DNA of 7,739 nt from Alphaproteobacteria bacterium. Lineage in GTDB: Bacteria; Pseudomonadota; Alphaproteobacteria; JAJTHO01. A program made the position numbers and the translations under genes. The notes beneath the pieces were generated by a model. It was not told where the DNA came from. It was given only the letters and a program-made list of their open reading frames with translations, and searched no databases. Positions 6,568 to 7,739 of this stretch are shown piece after piece (position 1 is the first letter of the stretch; each line of letters starts with the position of its first letter). The stretch lies in NCBI GenBank assembly GCA_021297975.1, contig JAJTHO010000003.1, positions 1 to 7,739 on the forward strand, read 5' to 3'.

Positions 6568-7739
6568 GTGCAGCGCGTGCAAACCATCATTTTTACTCTT
6601 GCGGTCACCGTTTCGGCGTTTCTGCTTTTCCTTATCCAGCCTCTGTTTGCCAAGATGATACTGCCCGTTTTGGGCGGCTCGTCGGCGGTTTGGACAACGT
6701 GCATGTTGTTTTTCCAAGCCAGCCTTCTGGGCGGTTATTTTTATGCGCATTGCTTAACAAAATACCTGCCTATCCGCGCACAAGTTGGCCTCCATGTTAC
6801 GCTCGTCATAGCCGCGTTTTTGGTGCTGCCGCTTAGTATTCCTGCCTTCGATGAGATTCCGCAGCAACCCGTTGGCTGGGTCTTACTGCTTGCACTGCAA
6901 AGCATTGGCTTACCGTTTGTTGTAATCGCCGCGAGCGCGCCGCTGCTGCAGCGCTGGTTTTCACTCACAACCCACACGCACAGGGCAAATCCCTATTTCC
7001 TCTATGCCGCCAGCAACATCGGCAGCATGGCCGCACTGATAGCCTATCCGTTTGGCATAGAAGCCATGATGGGGCTTTCCGAACAAAAACACCTGTGGAT
7101 GCTGGGGTATGGCGTGCTGGGTCTGTGTTTTCTGGGCGCAGGTGCGTTGTCGATTCTTCGGCACGAGGCTCAGCAGAGCACGGCAACAACCGCACCAAAA
7201 ATTACCCGAACCCAAGCCCTAAGCTGGGTCATCCTCGCGGCCATTCCCTCCAGCCTGATGCTGGGACTGACTTCTTATGTCACAACCGATATTGCCGCGA
7301 TTTCCTTATTCTGGGTCGTGCCGTTAGGCTTATATCTACTTACGTTTATTCTTGTGTTTGGCGCAGCCTCACGCCTGCCGCTGCGCTGGATTACCTTTGC
7401 ACTGGCAACACTTTTACTACTGCTTGTGTGCGTTAATCTCATGATACCGCTGCACGGCTTTACCGTACTGGGCTTTCATGTTGCATACTTTTTCTTGATG
7501 GCATGGTTTTTTCATGGGCATTTAGCGCAGAGCAAGCCAGAAACAGGCCGCCTGACCGAATTTTACCTCTGGATGTCTTTGGGCGGGATGCTGGGCGGGC
7601 TGTTTAACGCCGTTATCGCGCCGATGATTTTTACGCTTATGGCAGAATATTATATGGTTGCCTTTATCAGCATCGCGCTTGTTGCTGTTTTAATGAGGCA
7701 GCCGGTCTTTGATGCGGCATTTTTTCTGCGCAAAGCCGC
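6568..7739 (+). CDS. Fused MFS/spermidine synthase-type polytopic membrane protein (5' part)
   Basis: This is the first 390 codons of a gene cut by the right window edge. It starts with GTG at 6568, chosen for its Shine-Dalgarno match and because the family-typical sequence begins at once. The residues FLLFLIQPLFAKMILPVLGG (18-37) with SSAVWTTCMLFFQ, then GGYFYAH (55-61), PYFLYAASNIGSMAAL (142-157), ISLFWVVPLGLYLLTF (245-260) and LTEFYLWMSLGGMLGGLFN (329-347), are characteristic of proteins annotated as fused MFS/spermidine synthase. In these, a transporter-like multi-helix membrane part precedes a SpeE-like, SAM-binding domain. About 11 or 12 hydrophobic segments are visible. The SpeE-like part would lie beyond the window and is not seen. 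The substrate and true reaction are unknown, and polyamine synthesis should not be assumed. Confidence 0.85.
   Translation, partial: MQRVQTIIFTLAVTVSAFLLFLIQPLFAKMILPVLGGSSAVWTTCMLFFQASLLGGYFYAHCLTKYLPIRAQVGLHVTLVIAAFLVLPLSIPAFDEIPQQPVGWVLLLALQSIGLPFVVIAASAPLLQRWFSLTTHTHRANPYFLYAASNIGSMAALIAYPFGIEAMMGLSEQKHLWMLGYGVLGLCFLGAGALSILRHEAQQSTATTAPKITRTQALSWVILAAIPSSLMLGLTSYVTTDIAAISLFWVVPLGLYLLTFILVFGAASRLPLRWITFALATLLLLLVCVNLMIPLHGFTVLGFHVAYFFLMAWFFHGHLAQSKPETGRLTEFYLWMSLGGMLGGLFNAVIAPMIFTLMAEYYMVAFISIALVAVLMRQPVFDAAFFLRKA

Overview
The window reads as a piece of a moderately GC-rich proteobacterial chromosome, most likely alphaproteobacterial. This is inferred from the translated IF2 N-terminus (short Lys/Arg-rich opening, then a long Ala/Pro-rich linker), the NusA with two C-terminal helix-hairpin-helix repeats, and a FolC tail ending in a GSLYLAG motif. 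The order and genus cannot be fixed by eye.

Layout: (1) Bases 1-135 (+) are the last 44 codons of a gene best read as folC, running into the window from the left. (2) Bases 145-5119 (-) are the translation/transcription operon rimP-nusA-infB, transcribed right to left. rimP and nusA are 1 nt apart, nusA and infB 54 nt apart, and infB ends only 9 nt from the convergent folC stop. The ylxR gene often found between nusA and infB is absent, and the common downstream genes (rbfA, truB) do not follow infB here. (3) Bases 5120-5485 are a 366-nt divergent intergenic region. It holds a strong intrinsic terminator facing rimP, placed 22 nt before the rimP start (a candidate attenuator), and a composite palindromic repeat made of two 50-nt hairpin units in inverted orientation whose stems differ by compensatory changes. 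It also holds weak promoter candidates for both directions. (4) Bases 5486-6481 (+) encode a membrane-anchored pentapeptide-repeat protein. (5) Bases 6568-7739 (+) hold the 5' part of a polytopic membrane protein of the fused MFS/spermidine synthase type, with a GTG start, open at the right edge.

How the genes work together: RimP (30S maturation), NusA (transcription elongation, termination and antitermination) and IF2 (initiator tRNA delivery and subunit joining) form the classic conserved operon. A terminator in its leader would let elongation factors, including NusA itself, adjust read-through; this is inference. The two genes on the right are unrelated in function to the operon and show no evident system-level link. 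I found no convincing new multi-gene system. The most distinctive signals are the paired palindromic element and the rimP leader terminator.
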